A stretch of DNA of 21,891 nt from an uncultured bacterium (lineage in GTDB: Bacteria > Bacillota > Clostridia > Christensenellales > Borkfalkiaceae), in assembly GCA_934871445.1 (NCBI GenBank), contig CAKXBD010000021.1, forward strand, positions 1 through 21,891, in the 5' to 3' direction. Below are positions 7,124 through 13,851 of this stretch, in pieces; position 1 is the stretch's first letter; each line of letters starts with the position of its first letter. Made by a program: the position numbers and the translations under genes. The notes below the pieces were generated by a model. The model was not told where the DNA came from. It saw nothing but the letters and a program-made list of their open reading frames with translations, and did no database searches.

Positions 7124-7977
7124 ACGCTTTAACCGTTTCAAATCTTAAAAAAGAGTATCCTTGTTTTCATTTGAAGGAGGTTTCATTTTCAGTCGGAAAG
7201 GGGCGAATCGTGGGGCTTATCGGCCGAAACGGAGCCGGAAAAACGACGATTTTGAAAAGTATTATGAACCTGATTTCCAGTGAAGGAAAAATCGAATATT
7301 TCGGACGTCCTCTTCGGGATAACGAACAATATATAAAACAAAAAGTTGGTTATGTGAGCGGCGGCTTTGATTTTTACCCGTTAAAGACGTTACGCCTGAT
7401 CGGCAAAACCATAGCTGCATTTTATAACAATTGGGACGAACGGATTTATCGGGAATATCTCGAACGCTTTTCTCTCGATGAGAATAAAAAGGTTCATGAT
7501 TTGTCGGAAGGTATGAAAGTCAAATTTTCCATTACTCTGGCCCTGTCGCACGGTGCGGAGTTTCTTATCATGGACGAACCGACGAGCGGTTTAGATCCGC
7601 TTTCGAGGGAAGAGTTTTGCGACATTATTTTGACTCTTGCGCGAGAAAAGAATATCTCCGTATTATTTTCCACTCATATTACGTCGGATCTCATGCGTAT
7701 AGCGGACGATATTATATATATTTCAGACGGGGAAATCCTGCTGGAATGTGGGTTGCAAGAACTGATAAACCGATATAAAAAAGTTTCCTTCAAAAATGTC
7801 GATGCGGTCAAAACCTGTAAGCTTCCCATGCTGGGACTCAAACGGGTAAAGGAGGGATACGAAGCACTCGTCAAAAGGGAAGATTTATCACATTTTGAAG
7901 GGGAAGCAAAAGACGTTGACTTAGATGAAATCATTATCCATCTCGAAACGGAAAAGGACAAGAAAAAATGTTTTTGA
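7120..7977 (+). CDS. ABC transporter ATP-binding protein (ABC-2 type partner)
   Basis: 285 residues. The nucleotide-binding subunit of a drug, peptide or envelope-stress exporter, working with the permease encoded next. Walker A is GRNGAGKTT (near 36-44), the signature is LSEGMKVKFSI (near 129-139) and Walker B is FLIMDEPTSGLD (near 149-160), followed by the STHI switch histidine. The FYNNWD segment and the layout resemble YtrB-like and other regulator-linked ATPases. The ATG at 7120 is preferred over the in-frame ATG at 7084 because it overlaps the abrB-like stop by four bases, has GAGGGGA upstream and gives a standard N-terminus. The C-terminal 80 residues are the less conserved tail common in this class. 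The transported substrate is unknown. Confidence 0.92.
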   Translation: MNALTVSNLKKEYPCFHLKEVSFSVGKGRIVGLIGRNGAGKTTILKSIMNLISSEGKIEYFGRPLRDNEQYIKQKVGYVSGGFDFYPLKTLRLIGKTIAAFYNNWDERIYREYLERFSLDENKKVHDLSEGMKVKFSITLALSHGAEFLIMDEPTSGLDPLSREEFCDIILTLAREKNISVLFSTHITSDLMRIADDIIYISDGEILLECGLQELINRYKKVSFKNVDAVKTCKLPMLGLKRVKEGYEALVKREDLSHFEGEAKDVDLDEIIIHLETEKDKKKCF

Positions 7978-8621
7978 ATCTATTAAAAAAAGAATTTACA
8001 TTGGCGTTACATTCTACGTCCGTCGTATTTGTATTCTTTGCGGCATTTGTATTTATTCCCAACTATCCTTATGAAGTAATGTGCTTCTTTTCCTGTCTTT
8101 CCATATATTTCATGTGTCTGTCGGGCAGAGAAAATAAAGATATTTTTTTCACTTGTATGCTTCCGGTTCAGAAAGGACAAGTAGCTCTCGCCAGAATTGT
8201 AACGGCGGTTATTTTACAAACGGCACTTCTGCTTTTATCTGCCGTTTTGATCGTTTTGAAAGCTTTCTTGTTGCCTGAAATGATAAATCAGGCGGGGCTG
8301 GATGCAAATTTCGCACTGGTAGGCTGGGGTTTTATTCTCTTTGCGGTTTTTAATATTTGCTATTTTCCCATGTACTTCAAAGAACCAAACAAAATCGGCA
8401 AACCCTTTCTAATTTCTTCCGTTATTTTATTTTTACTCATCGCGGCGGCCGTCACGGCCTCTTATACGGTTCCGTTTATTCGAAATTATATCGATAAGCC
8501 CGGTTTCACCTACCTCAATTATCAAATTGTCGTATTATTCGTCGGAATTATCGTCTATACATTAGTAACAGCACTTGCAACGTATTTGTCTATTCGACGC
8601 TTTGAAAAAGTGGACATTTGA
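7968..8621 (+). CDS. ABC-2 type transporter permease
   Basis: 217 residues, overlapping the ATPase gene by 10 bases. It is strongly hydrophobic with about six membrane segments: around 18-33, 36-52, 70-98, 112-134, 143-165 and 185-208 by eye. The N-terminal FLNLLKKEFTLAL is typical of the ABC2_membrane_5 family of small permeases, which pair with a separate ATPase. There is no substrate-binding protein gene nearby, which fits an exporter. The order regulator, ATPase, permease is common in clostridial operons that respond to peptide antibiotics or membrane stress; that role here is an inference from layout, not from a motif. Confidence 0.85.
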   Translation: MFLNLLKKEFTLALHSTSVVFVFFAAFVFIPNYPYEVMCFFSCLSIYFMCLSGRENKDIFFTCMLPVQKGQVALARIVTAVILQTALLLLSAVLIVLKAFLLPEMINQAGLDANFALVGWGFILFAVFNICYFPMYFKEPNKIGKPFLISSVILFLLIAAAVTASYTVPFIRNYIDKPGFTYLNYQIVVLFVGIIVYTLVTALATYLSIRRFEKVDI

Positions 8622-8646
8622 TGTAATACGTTTAACGATTCTCCTT

Positions 8647-8687
8647 AAAGTAGGTTTCGCTGAATTAGTTCAGCGAAACCTACTTTT
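8647..8687 (+). terminator. Terminator of the ABC operon, perfect 18-bp hairpin
   Basis: AAAGTAGGTTTCGCTGAA (8647-8664), loop TTAG, then the exact reverse complement (8669-8686), with a short TTTT at the 3' side. It ends the abrB-like/ABC operon. Because the left arm starts with AAA preceded by AT-rich sequence, it may also work from the other strand. Confidence 0.85.
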
Positions 8688-8791
8688 ACATAGCAAGTAA
8701 AAACTCGCGTTGTTTTTTGATAATAATTATGTCCGATATTCAGTAGGTTCACCCTAAGTAAAAATTTTTGAATTTAATACCAAAATTTAGT

Positions 8792-8821
8792 TGACATTTC
8801 GATATACTGTGTAGTACAATG
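8792..8821 (+). promoter_or_regulatory. Promoter of the padR-like gene
   Basis: TTGACA (8792-8797), an 18-base spacer and TACAAT (8816-8821). It is overlapped by a palindrome at 8804-8826. Confidence 0.8.
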
Positions 8822-8826
8822 TATAT
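8804..8826. promoter_or_regulatory. PadR-type operator candidate over the -10 box
   Basis: A 23-base dyad with centre G8815: TATAC, two unpaired, TGTA on the left and TACA, two unpaired, GTATA on the right; nine of 11 pairs match. PadR repressors bind dyads of this general form that overlap their own promoter, so autorepression of the downstream gene is likely. Confidence 0.65.
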
Positions 8827-8872
8827 AAGATAATTGATATATATCTGTTAATTGAAAAGGCGGTGTTTGTTA

Positions 8873-9208
8873 TTGAATTTAGAAGAATGGAAATCCCAAA
8901 TAAAACGAGGCACTTTGGAATATTGTATCCTGCTGTTGATTGAAAAGAAAGCGAGATATGGCTATGAAATTATAGGAGAGCTAAATAAATATTCTATCAT
9001 ATCAGCGAATGAAGGCACAATATATCCTTTACTCAGAAGGTTGTTGAAGGACGGAGCTTTAACTTCTGAATGGAGAGAAACGACAGAAGGGCTGCCGCCA
9101 AGAAAATATTATTTTATTACGGACATAGGGAAGAAATATTTATTTTCGATGACAGCAGAGTGGCAAAATTTATTGGAAACAATTTCAGAAATTAGAGGAG
9201 AAAATTAA
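8873..9208 (+). CDS. PadR family transcriptional regulator
   Basis: 111 residues from the TTG at 8873. The winged-helix PadR pattern is clear: KRGTLEYCILLLIEKKARYGYEI near the N-terminus, then SANEGTIYPLLRRLLKDGALTSEW (recognition helix and wing) and PPRKYYFITDIGKKYL. TTG at 8873 is chosen because AAGGCGG lies 9-10 bases upstream and the chain then begins MNLEEWKSQIKRG, as in relatives; an upstream in-frame TTG at 8852 lacks such a site. It is followed after two bases by a DUF1700 gene, the usual partner of this PadR subgroup, and its promoter holds a candidate PadR dyad. The inducing signal is unknown. Confidence 0.93.
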   Translation: MNLEEWKSQIKRGTLEYCILLLIEKKARYGYEIIGELNKYSIISANEGTIYPLLRRLLKDGALTSEWRETTEGLPPRKYYFITDIGKKYLFSMTAEWQNLLETISEIRGEN

Positions 9209-9210
9209 AA

Positions 9211-9783
9211 ATGGAACCGATCTTAAATGATTATTTAGTAAAAATGGAAAAATATTTGAAGGCACTTCCTGCGGCGGAACGAATTGATATCGTCAACGAA
9301 CTAAAAAGTGAAATAATTGAACTTTCAGATAAAGGGATCTCAGCAGAACAAATTGTAAACAGATTGGGAAATCCCAAAGTTTTGGCTCGTGCATATCTTG
9401 CAGACGAAATCGGTAAAATGAAAAAGTTCAGTTGGAAAAAATTCGCCATGGTTTTTTCATTTTATAGTTATGCAAGCATAGGCGGCATGTTTATTTTACC
9501 TATAACAAGCTGCTTGGCTGTGGCGTTCATTATCAGCGGCGTTGCCTGTCCCATTGCGGGCATTATAAAATTCGTCGCTCATTTTTGCGGAAAAGAAATG
9601 CCTCATCTGACTCTTAATATCGGGAATTATTCCGCCTCGGCGATTGCTTTTTTACCTATTTCGATTGGTTTAGGTATTGTACTGTTTCTGTTAGGCTGGG
9701 CTTTTTGGAAACTGACCGTGTTATTTATCAAATCTGTCGGAAAACATAAACGCTTAAAAGATAGAATACAAAGAGAAAATTAA
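9211..9783 (+). CDS. DUF1700/HAAS-domain membrane protein
   Basis: 190 residues. The first 65 residues form the acidic helical HAAS domain (YLVKMEKYLKALPAAERIDI, then VNELKSEIIE and AEQIVNRLGNPKVLARAYLAD), a cytoplasmic segment found beside PadR regulators. Two or three membrane spans follow, about residues 78-128 (one or two spans) and 145-172, ending in a basic tail KHKRLKDRIQREN. AGAGGAG (9194-9200) inside the end of padR is its ribosome site, so the two genes are coupled. The molecular role of the family is poorly known; HAAS domains are thought to sense or signal at the membrane together with PadR, and that is the extent of what can be said here. Confidence 0.88.
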   Translation: MEPILNDYLVKMEKYLKALPAAERIDIVNELKSEIIELSDKGISAEQIVNRLGNPKVLARAYLADEIGKMKKFSWKKFAMVFSFYSYASIGGMFILPITSCLAVAFIISGVACPIAGIIKFVAHFCGKEMPHLTLNIGNYSASAIAFLPISIGLGIVLFLLGWAFWKLTVLFIKSVGKHKRLKDRIQREN

Positions 9784-9824
9784 AAGGAAGGTCCTAAGTC
9801 ATTCTTGACTTAGGACCTTCCTTT
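9783..9824. terminator. Bidirectional terminator, perfect 19-bp hairpin
   Basis: Left arm AAAGGAAGGTCCTAAGTCA (9783-9801), loop TTCT, right arm its exact reverse complement (9806-9824). The left arm begins on the last base of the DUF1700 stop codon; the right arm ends on the first CCA-complement base of the tRNA gene. AT-rich or T-rich sequence follows on both sides only for the - strand, so it most clearly terminates the tRNA transcript, and probably also the padR operon. Confidence 0.85.
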
Positions 9825-9910
9825 GGTGCCGGTGGTGGGACTCGAACCCACACGCCCTCACAGGCAGCGGATTTTGAGTCCGCCTCGTCTGCCAGTTCCA
9901 ACACACCGGC
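9824..9910 (-). tRNA. tRNA-Leu (anticodon CAA), CCA end encoded
   Basis: On the - strand the gene starts GCCGGTG and ends CACCGGC-A-CCA, giving a perfect 7-bp acceptor stem and a genome-encoded CCA. The D arm holds the TGG...CTGGCA pattern, the anticodon stem is GCGGA/TCCGC with loop CTCAAAA, so the anticodon is CAA (+ strand 9874-9876), reading UUG. A long variable arm is present, as required for a class II leucine tRNA, and the T arm is GTGGG-TTCGAGT-CCCAC. It is a lone tRNA with its own promoter. Confidence 0.96.
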
Positions 9911-9914
9911 GTAA

Positions 9915-9938
9915 AATGTAGAAAGTAATGTAGAAAGT
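9915..9938. repeat. Two tandem copies of a 12-mer in the tRNA leader
   Basis: AATGTAGAAAGT occurs twice back to back (9915-9926 and 9927-9938), between the tRNA 5' end and its predicted start site. Probably a simple duplication with no known role. Confidence 0.8.
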
Positions 9939-9952
9939 TATGAAACATTAAT

Positions 9953-9981
9953 ATTATATATGATTGAGAAAAAAAAATCAA
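9953..9981 (-). promoter_or_regulatory. Promoter of tRNA-Leu
   Basis: On the - strand: TTGATT (complement of 9976-9981), a 17-base spacer and TATAAT (complement of 9953-9958), about 42 bases before the mature tRNA 5' end. It diverges from the polA promoter. Confidence 0.75.
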
Positions 9982-10031
9982 GTGTTTTCAGTTTATTTTT
10001 AGAGTTTTTTCTAATCTTTTTTCTCTTTCCC

Positions 10032-10060
10032 TTGCGATTTTTTTTATTTCGTGGTAAAAT
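10032..10060 (+). promoter_or_regulatory. Promoter of polA
   Basis: TTGCGA (10032-10037), a 17-base spacer and TAAAAT (10055-10060), then AAGGA (10076-10080) 9 bases before the ATG. Confidence 0.7.
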
Positions 10061-10089
10061 AATACTAACGACATTAAGGAACACTTTTT

Positions 10090-12666
10090 ATGGAAAAATT
10101 AGTATTGATCGACGGCAACAGTCTGCTCAACAGAGCCTATTACGCGACTCCCATGTTTACATCGAAAAGCGGCCTGCCTACTAACGGTATTTTCGGATTT
10201 GTCAAACTTTTACTGAAAATCATTTCCGATAAAAAACCCGCTTATCTCGCCGTGGCGTTTGATCTGCATGCGCCGACCTTTCGACACGAAATGTATGCAG
10301 AATATAAAGCCGGACGCAAACCTATGCCGGAGGAACTCGTAGTACAAGTTCCCGTATTGAAAGAATTGTTAGCTTTGATGAAAATAAAAATTTGTGAGCT
10401 CGAAGGCTATGAGGCCGACGACATTATCGGCACATTGGCAAAACGTTTTCCTGTCCAAACCTATATCTATACAGGAGATCGCGACGCCTATCAACTTGTC
10501 GACGATACAACTAATGTCTGTTATACACGTAAAGGTGTGAGCGATATTTTGGAACTGTCTTCTCGAAACTTCAAAGAGGAAGTAGGACTTATTCCGGCGC
10601 AAATCGTCGATTTGAAGGCTCTGATGGGGGATAAATCGGATAATATTCCGGGAGTCACAGGAATAGGGGAAAAGTCGGCTTATCGTCTTTTGGAAGAATA
10701 TGGCAGTTTGGACGGGGTATATGAGCATTTAGACGAAATTAAGGGGGCACTGAGTAAAAAGTTAATTGACCATAAAGAAGAAGCTTACTTTTCACATTTT
10801 TTAGCTACTATAAAGGTCGATTCTCCTATTCCGTTGACATTATCCGATTGCGTTTTACGTATGCCTTTCCCGCACACCGTAAGAGAAAAGTTTGCTGAAC
10901 TCGATTTCAGAAGTATGATTTCTTTGCCTATCTTCGATGAAAACGGACAAATATTTACCGAAAGAGAAGCGGAAAGCCTAAAAATAAAAAACATAGAAGA
11001 GGTTTTCCCCGCCGATATAAATTCTGCATTTTCCATTTATGAAAGCGCGCCTGATTTGTTAGCGTGCGATTGGGTGGATGACGGTTTTCGATTTTTTTGC
11101 TCGGATAGGGACGATAAAGAATATGTCATTCCAATCAAAGAAAATCTTTTAGATGTCGGATTTTTTATTCATTCTATAAAACCTTTCTTTGAAAAAATAT
11201 TTACGGGTGAAAAGAAAATTATCCTTTACAATTCCAAAGAAATACGACATCGTTTATCGGAATTGGATATTAAATTTTCCGCTCCGTTTGAAGACGTTTC
11301 TCTAATGAAATATATTGCCGAGGGAACCGGAAATTCTGATAATTTGGATTTTTGCCTGAACTATTACTCCTTACCGGTTCAGAATCGGGCTTACGGTATC
11401 TACCGGCTGTATAAGATTTTCAAAGAGGACTTAGATGACGCCGAGAAAAAACTCTATCTCGACATTGAACTTCCTCTTTCAACCGTTTTATATGATATGG
11501 AACAAACCGGCGTATGGGTCGATTGGAATATACTCAATGAATTTTCCGTTAAATATAACGCCGAGCTCAAACGTCTTACCGAAAATATTTACCGACTTGC
11601 CGGAGAAAAATTCAATATCAATTCCCCCGTACAACTAGGAAAAATTCTTTTCGAAAAATTAAGAATCGGAGAGGGCACTCAAAAAAGTAAATCTCGAAAA
11701 AATTATACAACAACGGCGGAAGTTTTAGAAAAATATGCGGACGAATATGAAATTGTTCGTTTATTACTCCGTTATAGACAAATCCAAAAACTGAACTCTA
11801 CCTATGTAGAGGGCTTCAAGCCGTTGGTTATACAAGGCAAGGTCCATACGACCTATAATCAAATGAATACTTCTACGGGACGACTTTCTAGTGCCAATCC
11901 AAATCTTCAAAATATTCCCGTCAGAAATGAAGAAGGGAAAGAACTTAGAAAGATTTTTATTGCCGGTCCCGGAAACGTACTCGTCGATGCCGATTATTCT
12001 CAAATCGAGCTGCGCCTGTTAGCGCATTTTTCGGGCTGTAAAGAACTAATTGAGGCTTATAGAGAGCATAAGGATATTCATTCCATCACAGCTTCTCAGG
12101 TGTTTGGTATTCCTGTTGAGCAAGTTTCTCCGCAAATGCGCAGAAGTGCGAAAGCGGTCAATTTTGGAATTATTTACGGAATAAGCTCTTTCGGATTGGG
12201 ACGAGATCTTGGAATCAGTGCTAAAAGAGCCAAAGAGTATATTGATAAATATTTTGAAACTTATTCTGATGTAAAAAAGTATATGGACGAAAATGTTGAA
12301 CGCGCAAAAAAGGAGGGCTATATTACAACTTTGTTCGGACGTCGCAGAATTATAAATGAGCTTAAATCGTCTAACTATAACGTTCGTTCCTTCGGGGAAC
12401 GCGCGGCCATGAATATGCCTTTACAGGGATCTAGTGCTGATATCATTAAAATAGCTATGATCAATGTGTTCAAAAAATTAACCGAACAAAAACTTCAAGC
12501 TAAACTCGTTCTTCAAGTTCACGACGAACTGGTTATCGACTGTCCGGAAGAAGAAGCGGCAATTGTATCGGAAATTCTGAAAACGGAAATGGAGAATGCC
12601 GTCACACTTAAAGTTCCTCTTACCGTAGAAGTAGGAATCGGAAAAAATTGGTTCGCGGCAAAATAA
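10090..12666 (+). CDS. polA: DNA polymerase I
   Basis: 858 residues, near the usual bacterial length. PolA fills repair gaps and removes RNA primers. The N-terminal 5' nuclease (about 1-285) shows VLIDGNSLLNRAYYA, the acidic YEADDIIGTLA and GDRDAYQL, and LMGDKSDNIPGVTGIGEKSA. The middle (about 300-470) is a 3'-5' exonuclease-like domain whose metal ligands appear lost: the DxE motif is replaced around LLACDWVDD, as in many Gram-positive PolA proteins that have no proofreading. The polymerase half carries motif A VDADYSQIELRLLAHFSG, motif B RRSAKAVNFGIIYG and motif C VLQVHDELVID. It is followed by coaE; in B. subtilis the two are separated by mutM, which is missing here. Confidence 0.98.
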   Translation: MEKLVLIDGNSLLNRAYYATPMFTSKSGLPTNGIFGFVKLLLKIISDKKPAYLAVAFDLHAPTFRHEMYAEYKAGRKPMPEELVVQVPVLKELLALMKIKICELEGYEADDIIGTLAKRFPVQTYIYTGDRDAYQLVDDTTNVCYTRKGVSDILELSSRNFKEEVGLIPAQIVDLKALMGDKSDNIPGVTGIGEKSAYRLLEEYGSLDGVYEHLDEIKGALSKKLIDHKEEAYFSHFLATIKVDSPIPLTLSDCVLRMPFPHTVREKFAELDFRSMISLPIFDENGQIFTEREAESLKIKNIEEVFPADINSAFSIYESAPDLLACDWVDDGFRFFCSDRDDKEYVIPIKENLLDVGFFIHSIKPFFEKIFTGEKKIILYNSKEIRHRLSELDIKFSAPFEDVSLMKYIAEGTGNSDNLDFCLNYYSLPVQNRAYGIYRLYKIFKEDLDDAEKKLYLDIELPLSTVLYDMEQTGVWVDWNILNEFSVKYNAELKRLTENIYRLAGEKFNINSPVQLGKILFEKLRIGEGTQKSKSRKNYTTTAEVLEKYADEYEIVRLLLRYRQIQKLNSTYVEGFKPLVIQGKVHTTYNQMNTSTGRLSSANPNLQNIPVRNEEGKELRKIFIAGPGNVLVDADYSQIELRLLAHFSGCKELIEAYREHKDIHSITASQVFGIPVEQVSPQMRRSAKAVNFGIIYGISSFGLGRDLGISAKRAKEYIDKYFETYSDVKKYMDENVERAKKEGYITTLFGRRRIINELKSSNYNVRSFGERAAMNMPLQGSSADIIKIAMINVFKKLTEQKLQAKLVLQVHDELVIDCPEEEAAIVSEILKTEMENAVTLKVPLTVEVGIGKNWFAAK

Positions 12667-12672
12667 TTTCAT

Positions 12673-12728
12673 TGTTCCACAAATTTAGTTTCATGAATTA
12701 TATTATGTGAAACTAAATTTGTGGAACA
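12673..12728. repeat. Perfect 21-bp inverted repeat between polA and coaE
   Basis: The left arm 12673-12693 (begins TGTTCCACAAATTT) is the exact reverse complement of 12708-12728, with a 14-base AT-rich loop. No T tract follows the right arm, so it is not a standard terminator. It ends 22 bases before the coaE ATG. Confidence 0.8.
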
Positions 12729-12750
12729 TATATTAAATAATTAAACGTAT

Positions 12751-13341
12751 ATGAAAACAATAAAGATAGCGATCACAGGAGGAATCGGAAGCGGAAAATC
12801 CTCAGTCGCAAAAGTAATCCGCGAAAGGGGTTTTCCTGTATTTTCCTGCGATGAAATCAATAAACAACTTTTAACCCAAGAAGAATATATTCGTCATATA
12901 AAAAAGCGCTTTCCCGATGTTGTGCAAGGGGGAAAGATTATCACATCTCGCTTAGCCCAAATTGTCTTTTCTAACGAAACAGCCTTGAAAGAATTGAATT
13001 CTATTGCCCATCCGTTTATTATGAATGAATTAAAAAGACAAATAGATTCTCAAAACGGCTTAGTTTTTGCAGAAGTTCCGCTCTTGTTTGAATGTGGTTA
13101 TGAAAATCTTTTCCATAAAATTATTGTCGTTTGTCGCGAGAAAGAGCAACGTATTCTTTCAGTCATGCAAAGAGACCATGCTAATAGAGAGGCTGTTTTA
13201 TCTCGGCTCTCTCAACAATATGATTATAGCCAAATTAGTTCATTTTCTTCTGTCATTCTCTTAAACAATAATTCAACTGTTTCGGAATTGAAAAATAAAG
13301 TCATCGCTCTATTAAAGAGATTGTCTAACGAGTATTCATGA
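12751..13341 (+). CDS. coaE: Dephospho-CoA kinase
   Basis: 196 residues. CoaE phosphorylates dephospho-CoA at the ribose 3'-OH with ATP, the last step of coenzyme A synthesis. The P-loop is GGIGSGKSSV (about residues 10-19), followed by the conserved FSCDEINKQL and, in the middle, FAEVPLLFECGYENLFHKIIVV with the LID-side RD and SRLSQQ motifs (QRDHANREAVLSRLSQQ). No Shine-Dalgarno site is visible before the ATG; the leader is AT-only apart from the hairpin, so initiation may rely on an unstructured leader or on a hairpin-controlled site. Synteny with polA is typical of Firmicutes. A terminator follows. Confidence 0.94.
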   Translation: MKTIKIAITGGIGSGKSSVAKVIRERGFPVFSCDEINKQLLTQEEYIRHIKKRFPDVVQGGKIITSRLAQIVFSNETALKELNSIAHPFIMNELKRQIDSQNGLVFAEVPLLFECGYENLFHKIIVVCREKEQRILSVMQRDHANREAVLSRLSQQYDYSQISSFSSVILLNNNSTVSELKNKVIALLKRLSNEYS

Positions 13342-13388
13342 AACATTTTGCATGAAACAAAATTTACATTCATATAAAGTCATTTTCC

Positions 13389-13417
13389 ACAGCCCCTCCT
13401 TAATTGGGGCTGTTTTC
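13389..13417 (+). terminator. Intrinsic terminator of polA-coaE
   Basis: ACAGCCCC (13389-13396) pairs with GGGGCTGT (13406-13413) around a 9-base loop; TTTTCTTATTTTT follows. Confidence 0.85.
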
Positions 13418-13474
13418 TTATTTTTGTCAAAATTGCCAAAAACCAAATACTATGCGTGAAATAATATATAGTAT

Positions 13475-13488
13475 TATGTTACACATAA
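13475..13488 (-). promoter_or_regulatory. glg dyad site A1
   Basis: Reads TTATGTGTAACATA on the - strand; first of three related sites upstream of glgB. Confidence 0.5.
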
Positions 13489-13491
13489 TAA

Positions 13492-13505
13492 TTATGTTTG
13501 TCATA
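13492..13505 (+). promoter_or_regulatory. glg dyad site A2
   Basis: Reads TTATGTTTGTCATA; 12 of 14 positions agree with the site found upstream of glgA at 18117. Confidence 0.45.
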
Positions 13506-13514
13506 TATATTTTA

Positions 13515-13528
13515 TTACGTGTAACATA
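13515..13528 (+). promoter_or_regulatory. glg dyad site A3
   Basis: Reads TTACGTGTAACATA; pairs with site A1 as an inverted repeat. Confidence 0.5.
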
Positions 13529-13613
13529 ATAAAAGCAAATAGAGAATACATTTTTACACATACTGAGGAAAAGACAATCATGAAGGTGCTCAATTTTAGA
13601 TGAAAGCGCAGGA

Positions 13614-13620
13614 TTCGACA
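13614..13620 (-). promoter_or_regulatory. Possible 0A box upstream of glgB
   Basis: TGTCGAA on the - strand, 52 bases before the -35 box. Exact match to the Spo0A consensus, but chance matches occur inside polA (10280-10286) and glgC (16722-16728), so it is weak evidence alone. Confidence 0.3.
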
Positions 13621-13671
13621 AGAATTTTTAGAAAATTTTTCTAAAAAAGTTAAAAATTTTTCATTTTGGTC

Positions 13672-13700
13672 TTGAAAAAAGAGAAAAAGTGTAGTATAAT
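13672..13700 (+). promoter_or_regulatory. Promoter of the glgB operon
   Basis: TTGAAA (13672-13677), a 17-base spacer and TATAAT (13695-13700). It lies inside the open frame that extends glgB upstream, which shows that the translated start must be later. The leader is about 145 bases. Confidence 0.82.
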
Positions 13701-13851
13701 AATTGATGAAAAAGGAATGGCATTTTTACGTTGTTTTCAGGCGTTAGAACAAACACTTTTTCTTGAATTAAACTTTGCTTTTTTCAAAATCAAGAAAATA
13801 TATGCAGAGTTTTATTTATTGCAGAATTTATTTTTTATCAGGAGAGCTCAA

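Larger units (their letters stand above)
13418..13671 (+). promoter_or_regulatory. Regulatory region upstream of glgB
   Basis: No credible gene lies here. The region holds three copies of a dyad of type TTATGT-N3-ACATAA (13475-13488 on -, 13492-13505 and 13515-13528 on +), with 13472-13491 and 13512-13531 forming a 20-bp inverted repeat with one mismatch. A TGTCGAA sequence (0A-box form) is on the - strand at 13614-13620. A palindrome of A and T tracts (TTTTTAGAAAA, T, TTTTCTAAAAA, 13625-13647) lies 24 bases before the -35 box and could act as a curved or UP-type element. Confidence 0.6.

Noticed and set aside
8852..8872. Upstream TTG start for the PadR protein
   Set aside because: AAGGCGG is spaced correctly for TTG at 8873, and the shorter N-terminus matches the family.
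10990..11500. Loss of proofreading residues in PolA
   Set aside because: The middle domain lacks exonuclease metal ligands, but this is usual for PolA of many Gram-positive bacteria and so not novel.
13337..13359. CATGAAACA repeated at the coaE end
   Set aside because: Two copies of a 9-mer 14 bases apart in AT-rich sequence, too short to interpret; no regular array, so not a CRISPR or tandem repeat.
13427..13621. 64-codon hydrophobic - strand frame in the glgB upstream region
   Set aside because: TTG start without a ribosome site; it runs through dyad repeats and AT-rich sequence, which explains its apparent hydrophobicity.
13666..13851. 62-residue N-terminal extension of GlgB
   Set aside because: The frame is open, but a promoter with its -10 box lies inside it and a good ribosome site precedes the ATG at 13852.
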